DNA from: Gemmatimonadaceae bacterium
Lineage (GTDB): Bacteria > Gemmatimonadota > Gemmatimonadetes > Gemmatimonadales > Gemmatimonadaceae
Direction of reading: 5' to 3'
DNA length: 12,015 nt
Assembly: GCA_025453855.1 (NCBI GenBank)
Contig: JALOPO010000024.1
Span: 1-12,015, forward strand
The notes beneath the pieces are model-generated. The model worked only from the letters and a program-made list of their open reading frames with translations, did not search any database and was not told where the DNA came from. A program made the translations under genes and the position numbers. Positions 1-6,828 of the stretch are shown here, piece after piece. Position 1 is the stretch's first letter, and the number at the start of each line of letters is the position of its first letter.

Positions 1-153
1 CGACCGGATCGGGTTGAGCGACTCCACCTTGCAGGCGATCGACGCGTGCAGCAGGCGATCGAGCGCGCTGTCGCGCACGAGCGCGGAGCGCAGGAAGACG
101 GGATCGATGACGCGCGCGGCGTCGGGGATGCGGGCGGCGTCGATAGGGCGCAT
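1..153 (-). CDS. PLP-dependent threonine/serine dehydratase-like enzyme, N-terminal 51 codons
   Basis: The gene reads off the left edge of the window; only the N-terminus is present. It opens at an ATG (complement 151-153) and is open for exactly 51 codons to base 1. The last visible residues, CKVESLNPIRS, match the stretch that in the threonine dehydratase/serine racemase branch of fold-type II PLP enzymes runs directly into the S-F-K-x-R-G-A segment carrying the PLP-binding lysine. That lysine would lie just outside the window. Enzymes of this group deaminate threonine or serine to a 2-oxo acid plus ammonia, or act on related amino acids; the fragment cannot separate catabolic, biosynthetic (IlvA) and racemase types. 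It is 128 bases from the preceding membrane-protein gene, so it may have its own promoter, but I see no clear promoter boxes. Family assignment is fairly sure, substrate is not. Confidence 0.75.
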   Translation of the reverse strand, partial: MRPIDAARIPDAARVIDPVFLRSALVRDSALDRLLHASIACKVESLNPIRS

Positions 154-281
154 GGTGTCAACGATGCACCCCGACGGACGGCGCGGCGAGTGCCGCGCTG
201 CGCCACTGCCGCGTCGTCCCGCCGGCGCGGGCAACTCGACGGCGCGCCAGCTACGCGGGTCGCTCGTCTCGCTCGTCCGGG

Positions 282-722
282 TCACGGCGCCGGAACGGTC
301 GATCGGGAAAGACGACCGCCCGCTGCACGATGATCCGCTTGCCGCGTGACCCAGCGACCTGGCGCGAGCAGCACCGCGAAGAGCAGCAGCAGGCGATTCA
401 GGTCGTCCGACACGCGCGTCGGGTGGTTCGCGAGCCCGCCCGCGAGGCCAAGGTTGTCGACGTCCGGCTCGGGCGACACGAGGGCGCTCACCACGAGGTA
501 GGCCAGCAGCGCGCCGAGCGCGATCAGGGTGCCGTCAGCGCCTCGCGCGGCGCGCGCGGCCAGGATCACCGCGATGACCACGATCGCGAGCGCGAGGATG
601 GCGCGTGTCACCACCTCGCGCACGCTCCCGCCCTCGGCCTCCGGCGGGCGCACCTTCACCCGTCCGACCGACCCGGGATCCTCCGCCTCACCGATGATCT
701 CGAAGAGCGACATGGGCGACAC
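282..722 (-). CDS. small three-helix membrane protein of unknown function
   Basis: This is a 146-residue frame that I do not recognise. The first ~37 residues are polar and probably cytoplasmic. Hydrophobic segments follow at about 38-59 (rich in Ala/Ile/Val), 64-83 and 109-126 (including RLLLLFAVLLAPGRW). A short loop between the second and third carries SPEPDVDN, and the tail is basic, ending in Arg and Pro. Three hydrophobic spans separated by acidic and glycine-rich loops look like a real integral membrane protein rather than a chance frame, because the antisense frames are arginine-rich low-complexity shadows. The start is uncertain: a GTG at 722 and an ATG at 713 are three codons apart, and neither has a good Shine-Dalgarno sequence. 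It lies 150 bases downstream of kynB on the same strand, so co-transcription is possible but not shown. Confidence 0.6.
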   Translation of the reverse strand: MSPMSLFEIIGEAEDPGSVGRVKVRPPEAEGGSVREVVTRAILALAIVVIAVILAARAARGADGTLIALGALLAYLVVSALVSPEPDVDNLGLAGGLANHPTRVSDDLNRLLLLFAVLLAPGRWVTRQADHRAAGGRLSRSTVPAP

Positions 723-872
723 CGGTCATGGGACGTCGTGCGTCATCGGGGCGGGCGCGTGCTGCGGACGATATGGTGCGATCCCGGCGTGCGAAAGCGA
801 ACGCCGGCCCTCACCGACGATGCGCGCCACGCCCCGCTCGGTCGCGGCGACCGTGCGAACGGTGCGCAGCTG

Positions 873-1485
873 TCACGCCGGCTGCACGAGCACGGCGCGA
901 ACGGGCGCCGCGTCGGCGCCGTGGACGAGGACGGGATAGGCGACGAGCTCGTACGTGCCCGCCGACACCCCGGCGAGGTGCAGGTTCTCAAGGTTGCACG
1001 CGCCACCATCGAAGAGGGCGTGATGCACCGCGAGCTCGGTCGCCGGTCGCAGGTCGACACTCGGTGCGTCGGTGCCGAGCAGCACGAGGCCGTGCGAGCG
1101 CGGGCCAGGCGGTGGGGAAGGTGCCCGCCGAGACGGAGCGGCCGGTGCGGAGCAGGAGCCGGGCCGGGCGCGCGTCGGCGAGACGCGCGGCGAGTTCGTC
1201 GCGCGTGATCACGTGGTCGTCGCCCACGCCGCGCACGTCGAGCACGAGCGCGGGACCATGGAAGGCGTCGAGCGGGAGCGTCTCGCTCGCCGGCGCACCG
1301 ACACGCACGTGCAGCGGCGCATCGGCATGCGTCCCCACGTGCAGGCTGGTCGTGATCCGCCCCACGTTCACGCTCGCGCCGTGCGCCATCTCCCACGCCC
1401 AGCCGCAGTGGAACGGCGTGTCGCCCGGGAAGGGGGGCGTGGCCGCGCCGTAGGCGATGCTGATGTCGTGGCGGACGCCGTTCAT
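873..1485 (-). pseudogene. kynB: kynurenine formamidase, reading frame broken by a small deletion
   Basis: An intact KynB hydrolyses N-formylkynurenine to kynurenine and formate, the step after the dioxygenase encoded just upstream (34-base gap). The N-terminal part starts at ATG 1485 and carries the family metal-site motif HVGTHADAPLH at residues 49-59. It continues through LLLRTGRSVSAG and FPTAWPAL, then loses frame near 1086-1100. The rest of the protein resumes in another frame with GLVLLGTDAPSVD, then AVHH and LENL, which correspond to the distal metal ligands, and stops at 873. From start to stop is 613 bases, not a multiple of three. Compared with the family, about eight residues that normally lie between PAL and HGLVLLG are missing, so a net loss of 3n+2 bases (for example 26) fits better than a single-base slip. 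Both halves keep their metal ligands, so the break is recent or a sequencing or assembly error. Confidence 0.8.
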
Positions 1486-1519
1486 CGCGGGGGGCCGCTG
1501 CACGCCGCGCCGGTGCCGC

Positions 1520-2251
1520 TCACGTCGCCGCGCGGTAGATCGCCGCACGCACGTCCCACAGGGCGGGGAAGAAGCGCGACTTGAGCGTGTTGCTGAGGTA
1601 CTTCGCGCCGAGCGTGCCCCCGGTGCCACCCGTGCGCGGGCCGATGATGCGCTCCACGAGCTGCACGTGCAGGAAGCGCCACTGCCCGAACTGCTGCTCG
1701 TACTCGAGCAACCCCTCGGCGAGGCGGAAGAGCGTGGAGTGCTCGTGCTCGAGGTAGAGCGCCTCGAGCGTGAGGCCGGCGCGCTCGACCATCGCCAGGT
1801 AGAGCGCCTGCATCGTGGGGCGGGCGAGCGAGTCCTGCACGAGCGGCGGGATCGGCCCGTGCTCGCGCAGCACCGAGAGGAAGTGCTCGTCGCGCAGCCC
1901 GCTCCGCGCCTCGATGGCACGGAACTGTTCCGACTGCGAGCCGCTCGACGACCCCAGGTAGCCGCGGAACTGCATGAAGCGCTGGGGCGGGAGCGTGTCG
2001 AGCGCGGCGAGCTGCTGACTGACGATGCGCATCAGCACGTTGATCCGCCCCGCGCTCGTCACCGCACGCTCGGCGTCGTCGGCGCGCATCGCGTCCTCGA
2101 GCTGGTCCATCTCGTGGAGCAGCACCTTGAACCAGAGCTCCGACGCCTGGTGCACGACGATGAAGAGGAGCTCGTCGGGGTGCTCCGGCTGCGACTGCGT
2201 CCGCTGCAGCGCGAGCAGCTCGGTGAGCGCGAGGTAGGATCCGTAGTCCAT
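1520..2251 (-). CDS. kynA: tryptophan 2,3-dioxygenase
   Basis: This is a haem-dependent cytosolic enzyme that opens the indole ring of L-tryptophan with O2 to give N-formylkynurenine, the first step of the kynurenine pathway. The 243-residue product shows the family landmarks in order: YGSYLALTELL near the start, HQASELWFKVLLHEMDQLE with the active-site His at 34, FRGYLG with the substrate-carboxylate Arg at 96, SSGSQSEQFR (the family usually has SGFQS, so one Phe is replaced by Ser), WRFLHVQLVERIIG with the probable proximal haem ligand His195, and the glycine/threonine loop GPRTGGTGGT. It is shorter than many bacterial relatives, mainly because the N-terminal arm is missing. Upstream in frame there is no start codon before the deacetylase stop, so ATG 2251 stands. 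It follows the deacetylase by 5 bases and precedes kynB by 34, forming an operon. Confidence 0.93.
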   Translation of the reverse strand: MDYGSYLALTELLALQRTQSQPEHPDELLFIVVHQASELWFKVLLHEMDQLEDAMRADDAERAVTSAGRINVLMRIVSQQLAALDTLPPQRFMQFRGYLGSSSGSQSEQFRAIEARSGLRDEHFLSVLREHGPIPPLVQDSLARPTMQALYLAMVERAGLTLEALYLEHEHSTLFRLAEGLLEYEQQFGQWRFLHVQLVERIIGPRTGGTGGTLGAKYLSNTLKSRFFPALWDVRAAIYRAAT

Positions 2252-2256
2252 GCGAC

Positions 2257-2970
2257 TCAGAAGGTCGGGACGTCGAGCGCGGCGACGTCCTCGACGCGCA
2301 TCGTCTCGGTGGTGAAGAACGGCTCGCCGTATCGGCAGCGGATCATCGCGCCGTAGTGCGCCGCCTGGTGGCGGATGACGTCGGCGAGCGGTTCGCCGTT
2401 GGGGTAGACCTCGCCGGCCTGGGTCAACCCCTCGAACTGGGAGCGGTAGCAGGCGATCGCCGCCAGCTTGCGGTCGAAGGTCGCGCTGATGTCGACGACG
2501 AACGTGGGCTTCGGCGCATCCTCGCGATAGGTGGTGCAGTGCAGCACCTTGCGCGGCCGGAAGGGGGGGAGATCGGGGGCGACCATGCGCAGTCCCGCGA
2601 TGAAGGCCGCATTGCGCACGAGCTGCGCCGCAGCCTCATGGTCCGGATGACGCCCGGTGCGGGCATGCGTGATCACCACCTGCGGCTGCAGCGTGCGCAG
2701 CACGCGCGCCAGCCGCTCGCGCGTCGCGGGCACGTCGACGATCGCCGCATCGGGGAGGCCGAGGCACTCGCGATGCTCCACGCCGAGGATGCGCGCCGCC
2801 GCCTGCGCCTCGGTCGCACGCAGCTCGGGTGTGCCGCGCGATGCCGTCTCGCCGCGCGTCAGGTCGACGATCCCCACTCGCCGCCCCCGATCCGCCGCCG
2901 CCGCGAGCGTCCCGCCGCACGTGAGCTCCACGTCGTCGGGGTGCGCCATGATCGCGAGGATGTCGAGCAT
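2257..2970 (-). CDS. bshB1: LmbE/PIG-L family deacetylase, BshB1-like
   Basis: This is a 237-residue zinc-dependent N-deacetylase of the LmbE/PIG-L family. The N-terminal MAHPDDVEL gives the metal ligands His10 and Asp13. GRHPDH at 106-111 gives the second histidine-containing site. DLTRGE, RGTPELRATEA, AARILG and the C-terminal YGEPFF are the features I associate with the BshB1 subgroup, which removes the acetyl group from N-acetylglucosaminyl-malate in bacillithiol synthesis. No other bacillithiol gene (bshA, bshC) is visible here, so the physiological substrate is inferred from sequence style only; another sugar or thiol-conjugate deacetylase is possible. It is the first gene of the bshB1-kynA-kynB run. 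The start ATG 2970 is preceded by a weak purine-rich stretch (TAGGTTGG). Its promoter must lie in the repeat-bearing gap upstream, where I cannot identify boxes. Confidence 0.85.
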   Translation of the reverse strand: MLDILAIMAHPDDVELTCGGTLAAAADRGRRVGIVDLTRGETASRGTPELRATEAQAAARILGVEHRECLGLPDAAIVDVPATRERLARVLRTLQPQVVITHARTGRHPDHEAAAQLVRNAAFIAGLRMVAPDLPPFRPRKVLHCTTYREDAPKPTFVVDISATFDRKLAAIACYRSQFEGLTQAGEVYPNGEPLADVIRHQAAHYGAMIRCRYGEPFFTTETMRVEDVAALDVPTF

Positions 2971-3040
2971 GGCGCCAACCTACCGTCGCGCCGTGCGGAC
3001 CGTCATTCGGGTGCTGTTCGGCCGGGTGCGCGTCGTGGGC

Positions 3041-3226
3041 CGGGCGGGCGCTGCGCGCCTCGCCGGGAACTGCCGGGCGCTGCGCGCCGAGTTCAGGAGT
3101 TGGGGAGTTCAGGAGGACGGCGTGGAACACGCCAAGGACGCTCGCAGGCTGTACTCCCGAACTCCCGAACTCCAGAACTCGGCGCGCAGCGCCCTGCAGT
3201 TGCGCGGGCGCGCAGCGCCCCGCCCG
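3041..3226. repeat. complex palindromic repeat between hemG and bshB1
   Basis: This element fills most of the 283-base non-coding gap 2971-3253. The 13-mer GGCGCTGCGCGCC occurs at 3047-3059 and 3076-3088, and in inverted form at 3181-3193 and 3207-3219. The main arms are 3075-3118 and 3151-3194: 44 bases pairing with four mismatches, including 20 perfect pairs (3075-3094 with 3175-3194). Inside each arm are three tandem octamers of the form AGTTCNGG: 3090-3113 on the left, and 3156-3179 in complement on the right, with one variant AGTTGGGG at 3098. The 32-base centre holds a short perfect stem, GGCGTG-GAA-CACGCC (3119-3133). The transcript would fold into a long hairpin. There is no T-run, so a classic intrinsic terminator is not indicated, though transcript-end protection for the photosynthesis operon is plausible. 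It may be a dispersed REP- or MITE-like element. Confidence 0.8.
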
Positions 3227-3253
3227 CCCAGCGCCCCTCGCGTGCGTCGCCGG

Positions 3254-4699
3254 TCAGACCGCGCTCCGCCGCCCGGACGTGAGCGGTACGGCGCCGCCGC
3301 CCGTCCCCGCACGCCCCGCGAGCATCTCGCCGACGCGCCCCGCGAGCGTCGCGCCCGCCGCCACGCAATCGCCGACCGAGACGCCGCGGCGGAACTGGCC
3401 GTCGACGACGAGCCCGGGGACGGCGCCCTCGATCGCGGTCGCGGCCTCGATCATGTGATCGTGGCCGAGCTCGTACTGCGGGATCGCGTGCGGCCACGTC
3501 GTGTGTTCGACGAACACCGGATCGCCCTGCACGCCGAGCAGCGCGGTGAGTTCGGGGAGCACGCGGTCGAGCAGGAGCGACGTGGGTGCCATGCCGAGGT
3601 CGGGGCGACGCATGCCGCCGATGAAGCAGGTGAGCAGCACGTGTCCCGCCGGCGCGCGGCCGGGGAAGAGTGCGCTCGAGAAGAGGATCCCGAGCACGTC
3701 GCGTCGCTCGCGGCCGGGGACCAGGCAGCCGAAGCCGTCGAGCGGGTGCGCGACCTGCTCGCGCGTGAAGCCGAGCGCGAGCGACGACACGGCGGGATAG
3801 CGCAGCGTCTCGAGGCGGCGCACCGCCGCCCCCGCGGCACTCGGCAGCTCGATCGTGCGCAGCGCGTGCGCCGGCACGGTGAGCACGACCGCGTCGGCAT
3901 CGACGTCGGCGCGCGTGCCGCGGCGTTCGAGCACCGCACGCACGCCATCCCCGCCGCGCGGCGCGAGCGCCACCAGCCGCGTATCGCACTGCACGCGCGG
4001 CCCCAGGCTCGCGGCCATCGCCCGGGGGAGCGACTGCATGCCGTCGCGGAACGAGATCATCGCCCCGCGCTGCCCGCTCGCGGCCTGCGTCGCGCGCGCC
4101 GCCCCGCGGCGGCGTGCGAGCGCGATCGCGCCACGGATCAGCGAGCCGTGCTCGCGCTCGAGCGCCACCAGCCGCGGGAAGGCATGCCCCACGCTCAGCG
4201 TCTCGGGATCGCCCGCGTAGACGCCGCTCACGAAGGGATCGATCGCCCAGTCGAGCACCTCGGTGCCGAGGCGTCGTCGCACGAAGTCGGCGATCGACTC
4301 GTCGCCCGCACCCTGGCGGCGCCCGATGAACGGCTCGCGCAGGAGGCGCAGCTTGCCGGCGAACGCGAACAGCGGCGACGTGAGGAACGCCGGGGGCGAC
4401 GATGGCACCGGCACCGGGCGCCCGTCGCGGACGATGTAGCGCACCTGGCCGGCGGGATTCGCCCGCACCAGCGCCGGCGTGAGCCCCACGGCGTCGATCA
4501 TCGCCGCCATCTCGGGCGTGAGCATGCACGAGTTCGGGCCGCGCTCCACCAGCCAGCCGTCACGCACCACGCTCTGCATCACGCCGCCGGCCTCCGGCAG
4601 CGCATCGACGACCGTCACCTCGTGCCCCGCCGCGCGCAGGTGGCGCGCCGTGGCGAGCCCCGTGAGCCCGGCTCCGACCACCAGCACGTGGGGCGTCAT
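3254..4699 (-). CDS. hemG: protoporphyrinogen oxidase, oxygen-dependent FAD type
   Basis: This enzyme oxidises protoporphyrinogen IX to protoporphyrin IX, the branch-point intermediate for haem and bacteriochlorophyll. The 481-residue product is of the FAD/O2-dependent HemY class, not the short flavodoxin-like HemG of enterics; both symbols are used for it. The dinucleotide-binding fold is at the very N-terminus (VLVVGAGLTGLATARHL, residues 5-21, ending with an acidic residue in VVDA). This is followed by GGVMQS and LVERGPNSCM, the FAD/substrate-side motifs of the amine-oxidase superfamily. The C-terminus carries the second FAD-contacting segment, GQFRRGVSVGDCVAAG. The start at ATG 4699 puts the Rossmann motif at the usual place and leaves 7 bases after the hemF stop; no strong Shine-Dalgarno sequence is visible, so it probably depends on coupling. 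It is the last gene of the photosynthesis/tetrapyrrole array. Oxygen dependence, with HemF, implies aerobic pigment synthesis. Confidence 0.93.
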   Translation of the reverse strand: MTPHVLVVGAGLTGLATARHLRAAGHEVTVVDALPEAGGVMQSVVRDGWLVERGPNSCMLTPEMAAMIDAVGLTPALVRANPAGQVRYIVRDGRPVPVPSSPPAFLTSPLFAFAGKLRLLREPFIGRRQGAGDESIADFVRRRLGTEVLDWAIDPFVSGVYAGDPETLSVGHAFPRLVALEREHGSLIRGAIALARRRGAARATQAASGQRGAMISFRDGMQSLPRAMAASLGPRVQCDTRLVALAPRGGDGVRAVLERRGTRADVDADAVVLTVPAHALRTIELPSAAGAAVRRLETLRYPAVSSLALGFTREQVAHPLDGFGCLVPGRERRDVLGILFSSALFPGRAPAGHVLLTCFIGGMRRPDLGMAPTSLLLDRVLPELTALLGVQGDPVFVEHTTWPHAIPQYELGHDHMIEAATAIEGAVPGLVVDGQFRRGVSVGDCVAAGATLAGRVGEMLAGRAGTGGGAVPLTSGRRSAV

Positions 4700-4706
4700 C
4701 GGCTGC

Positions 4707-5714
4707 TCAGGGCACCCGGGCCGATTCGGCGAGCCAGTCGCGCGGGCGAAGCAGCTCGAGCAGCCGCGCCTCTGCCGATCCCGGCTCCCACGCCGGCGCG
4801 TACGGCCAGGCGGCGAGCGGCGGCAGCGACATCAGCACGCTCTCGATGCGGGCCGCGGTGTGCAGCCCGAAGTGCGTGCCGCGATCGTGCACGAGGTTGA
4901 ACTCGACGTAGCGCCCGCGCCGCACGAGCTGGAACTGCTTCTCGCGCTCGCCGTACGCCAGGTCGCGCCGACGATCGACCAGCGGGGCGTAGGCCTCCTC
5001 CAGCGAACGCCCGATGGCGTCGGCGAAGGCGTACGCGCCATCGAGGTCGAGCCCCGACTCGTCCTCGCCCGGACGCAGGTGATCGAAGAAGACGCCGCCC
5101 ACGCCGCGCGCCTCGCCGCCGCGGTGCGTGTTGCGGAAGTACTCGTCGCACCAGGGCTTGAAGCGGCGGTAGAGCGACGGATGGAAGGCGTCGCAGCGCC
5201 GCGCGAGCACGTGATGGAAGTGCGCGCAGTCCTCCACGAACGGCATGTACGGCGTGAGGTCGGTCCCGCCGCCGAACCAGGCGTCGCGCAGCGCACCATC
5301 GTCGTCGTGCAGCTCGAAGTAGCGCACGTTCAGGTGCACCGTCGGCACCATCGGACTGCGCGGGTGCACGACCAGCGAGACGCCGGTGGCGAAGAAGCGC
5401 GTCTCGCCATCGCTCACGCCGCGGCCCCCGAGCTTGGCCGCCGCCGCGGCGGGGAGCCGGCCGAAGACGACCGAGCGGTTGATCCCCGCCTTCTCGAAGA
5501 CGGCGCCATCGGTGAGCACGCGCGACCAGCCGCCACCACCCTCGGCACGCTCCCAGGCATCCTCGCGGAAGCGCTCGCGCCCATCGAGGCGCTCGAAGAG
5601 CGCCGTCACGTCGTCGTGCAGCCGGTGGATCCACGCGATGGCGCGCGCCTGCCGCGGATTCGCCTCCACCTTCGGCGAGAGCGTGCCGTCGCGCCCCGTC
5701 GCCGGCGCCGTCAT
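4707..5714 (-). CDS. hemF: oxygen-dependent coproporphyrinogen III oxidase
   Basis: HemF uses O2 to convert two propionates of coproporphyrinogen III to vinyl groups, yielding protoporphyrinogen IX for the next gene's enzyme. The 335-residue product has EGGGGWSRVL, FEKAGIN (near residues 70-76), MVPTVHLNVRYFEL, WFGGGTDLTPYMP with the conserved Asp-containing loop, HFHHVL, and the family signature KPWCDEYF followed by RGVGGVFFD. Within that signature the spacing is one residue longer than the usual H-R-x-E-x-R-G, reading HRGGEARG. The reading frame could be extended far upstream, but that extension is a shadow of hemE. The ATG at 5714 overlaps the hemE stop (ATGA), giving the right length and translational coupling. 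With HemF and the FAD-type oxidase, this cluster has the aerobic late pathway; no hemN is visible here. Confidence 0.95.
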   Translation of the reverse strand: MTAPATGRDGTLSPKVEANPRQARAIAWIHRLHDDVTALFERLDGRERFREDAWERAEGGGGWSRVLTDGAVFEKAGINRSVVFGRLPAAAAAKLGGRGVSDGETRFFATGVSLVVHPRSPMVPTVHLNVRYFELHDDDGALRDAWFGGGTDLTPYMPFVEDCAHFHHVLARRCDAFHPSLYRRFKPWCDEYFRNTHRGGEARGVGGVFFDHLRPGEDESGLDLDGAYAFADAIGRSLEEAYAPLVDRRRDLAYGEREKQFQLVRRGRYVEFNLVHDRGTHFGLHTAARIESVLMSLPPLAAWPYAPAWEPGSAEARLLELLRPRDWLAESARVP

Positions 5715-6814
5715 GCGCCGGCCGGCGCGCGCCACTCGCGCACGGTGTCGATGAAGGTGCGCGCGTGCTCGACCGGGATGTCGGGGAGGATGCCGTGCCC
5801 GAGGTTCGCGATGTGGCCGCGGCCACCGAAGTCGGCGAGCATGCGCAGCGTCCGCTCGCGGATCACCGCCGGCGGCGCGTAGAGCACCGTCGGGTCGAGG
5901 TTGCCCTGGAGCGCCACGGGCAGGTGCTCGACGCGCTCGCGCGCCACGCGCGCTTCCACGTCCCAGTGCACGCCGACCACGTCGCAGAGCGTGGCCTGCG
6001 CGATCTCGGCCAGCGCCCACGAGGCGCCGGGCGCGAAGACGATCAGCGGCACGCCCGCGGTGCGCGCGATGGCCGCGGCCCGCGCGAGGTAGGGAAGGGC
6101 GAAGTTGCGGAACTCGGCCGGTGCCAGCGACCCCGCCCACGAGTCGAAGAGCTGCAGCGCCTGCGCGCCCGCCTCGGCCTGCGCCACGAGGAAGCGCCCG
6201 ACGGCGACCGCCAGCGTCTCGAGGAGCGCGTGCGCCACCGCGGGCGCCTCGAAGAGCATCTTCTTGGCGACCGCGAACTGCTTCGTCCCCTTGCCTTCGA
6301 CCATGTACGCCGCGAGGGTCCACGGGGCGCCGGCGAAGCCGATCAGCGGCACGCGGCCGTCGAGCGCGCGGCGCGTCATGCGCAGCGCCTCGAGGTGGTA
6401 GTCGAGCGACTCGCGCGGCTCCACCTCCCTGAGCCGCTTCACCGCGTCCATCGACCGCACCGTCTCGCCGAAGACCGGGCCGACGCCCTCGTCGACCGTG
6501 AGCGGGAGCCCCATCGCCTGCGGCACCACGAGGATGTCGCTGAAGATGATCGCCGCATCCACGTGCAGCAGGTCGACCGGCTGGAGCGTGACCTCCGTGG
6601 CCAGCTCCGGCGTCTGCACCATGCTCAGGAAGTCGGACGTCGCGCGCACCGCACGGTACTCGGGGAGGTAGCGCCCCGCCTGGCGCATCATCCAGACCGG
6701 CGGGCGCTCCACCGGCTCGCGCCGGCAGGCGCGCAGGAACAGGTCGTTGCCGCGCACGCCGGGAACGAGCGGCGTGACGGCGTCCACCGCGGAGGCGCGG
6801 GGCGTACTCGACAT
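5711..6814 (-). CDS. hemE: uroporphyrinogen decarboxylase
   Basis: This cofactor-free enzyme decarboxylates the four acetate side chains of uroporphyrinogen III to give coproporphyrinogen III, the substrate of HemF encoded immediately downstream. The 367-residue product contains the N-terminal signature PPVWMMRQAGRYLPEYR at about 38-54 with Arg44 and Arg48, the IIFSDILVVPQAMG segment carrying the catalytic-site Asp, GFAGAPWTLAAYMVEG, QLFDSWAGSLAP, VALQGNLDPTVLY, and NLGHGILPDIPVEH near the C-terminus. A much longer frame exists upstream but runs antisense-like through hemA and is arginine-rich, so I place the start at ATG 6814. This start leaves about 37 residues before the signature, slightly longer than many homologues, and 14 bases after the hemA stop. 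No clear Shine-Dalgarno sequence is visible. The gene's stop overlaps the hemF start. Confidence 0.95.
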   Translation of the reverse strand: MSSTPRASAVDAVTPLVPGVRGNDLFLRACRREPVERPPVWMMRQAGRYLPEYRAVRATSDFLSMVQTPELATEVTLQPVDLLHVDAAIIFSDILVVPQAMGLPLTVDEGVGPVFGETVRSMDAVKRLREVEPRESLDYHLEALRMTRRALDGRVPLIGFAGAPWTLAAYMVEGKGTKQFAVAKKMLFEAPAVAHALLETLAVAVGRFLVAQAEAGAQALQLFDSWAGSLAPAEFRNFALPYLARAAAIARTAGVPLIVFAPGASWALAEIAQATLCDVVGVHWDVEARVARERVEHLPVALQGNLDPTVLYAPPAVIRERTLRMLADFGGRGHIANLGHGILPDIPVEHARTFIDTVREWRAPAGA

Positions 6815-6828
6815 GGAACGCGAAGGGC

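Noticed and set aside
1086..1100. Programmed ribosomal frameshift in kynB
   Set aside because: No slippery heptamer or downstream structure is apparent, and family residues are missing at the break, which points to a deletion rather than recoding.
3119..3133. GGCGTG-GAA-CACGCC stem as an independent terminator
   Set aside because: It has no U-tract and lies in the centre of the larger palindrome, so I treat it as part of that element.
2657..4900. Plus-strand open frame of 747 codons opposite hemG
   Set aside because: It is very rich in Arg, Ala and His with no domain motifs, lies antisense to a well-supported hemG and crosses the palindromic repeat. It is a GC-rich shadow frame.
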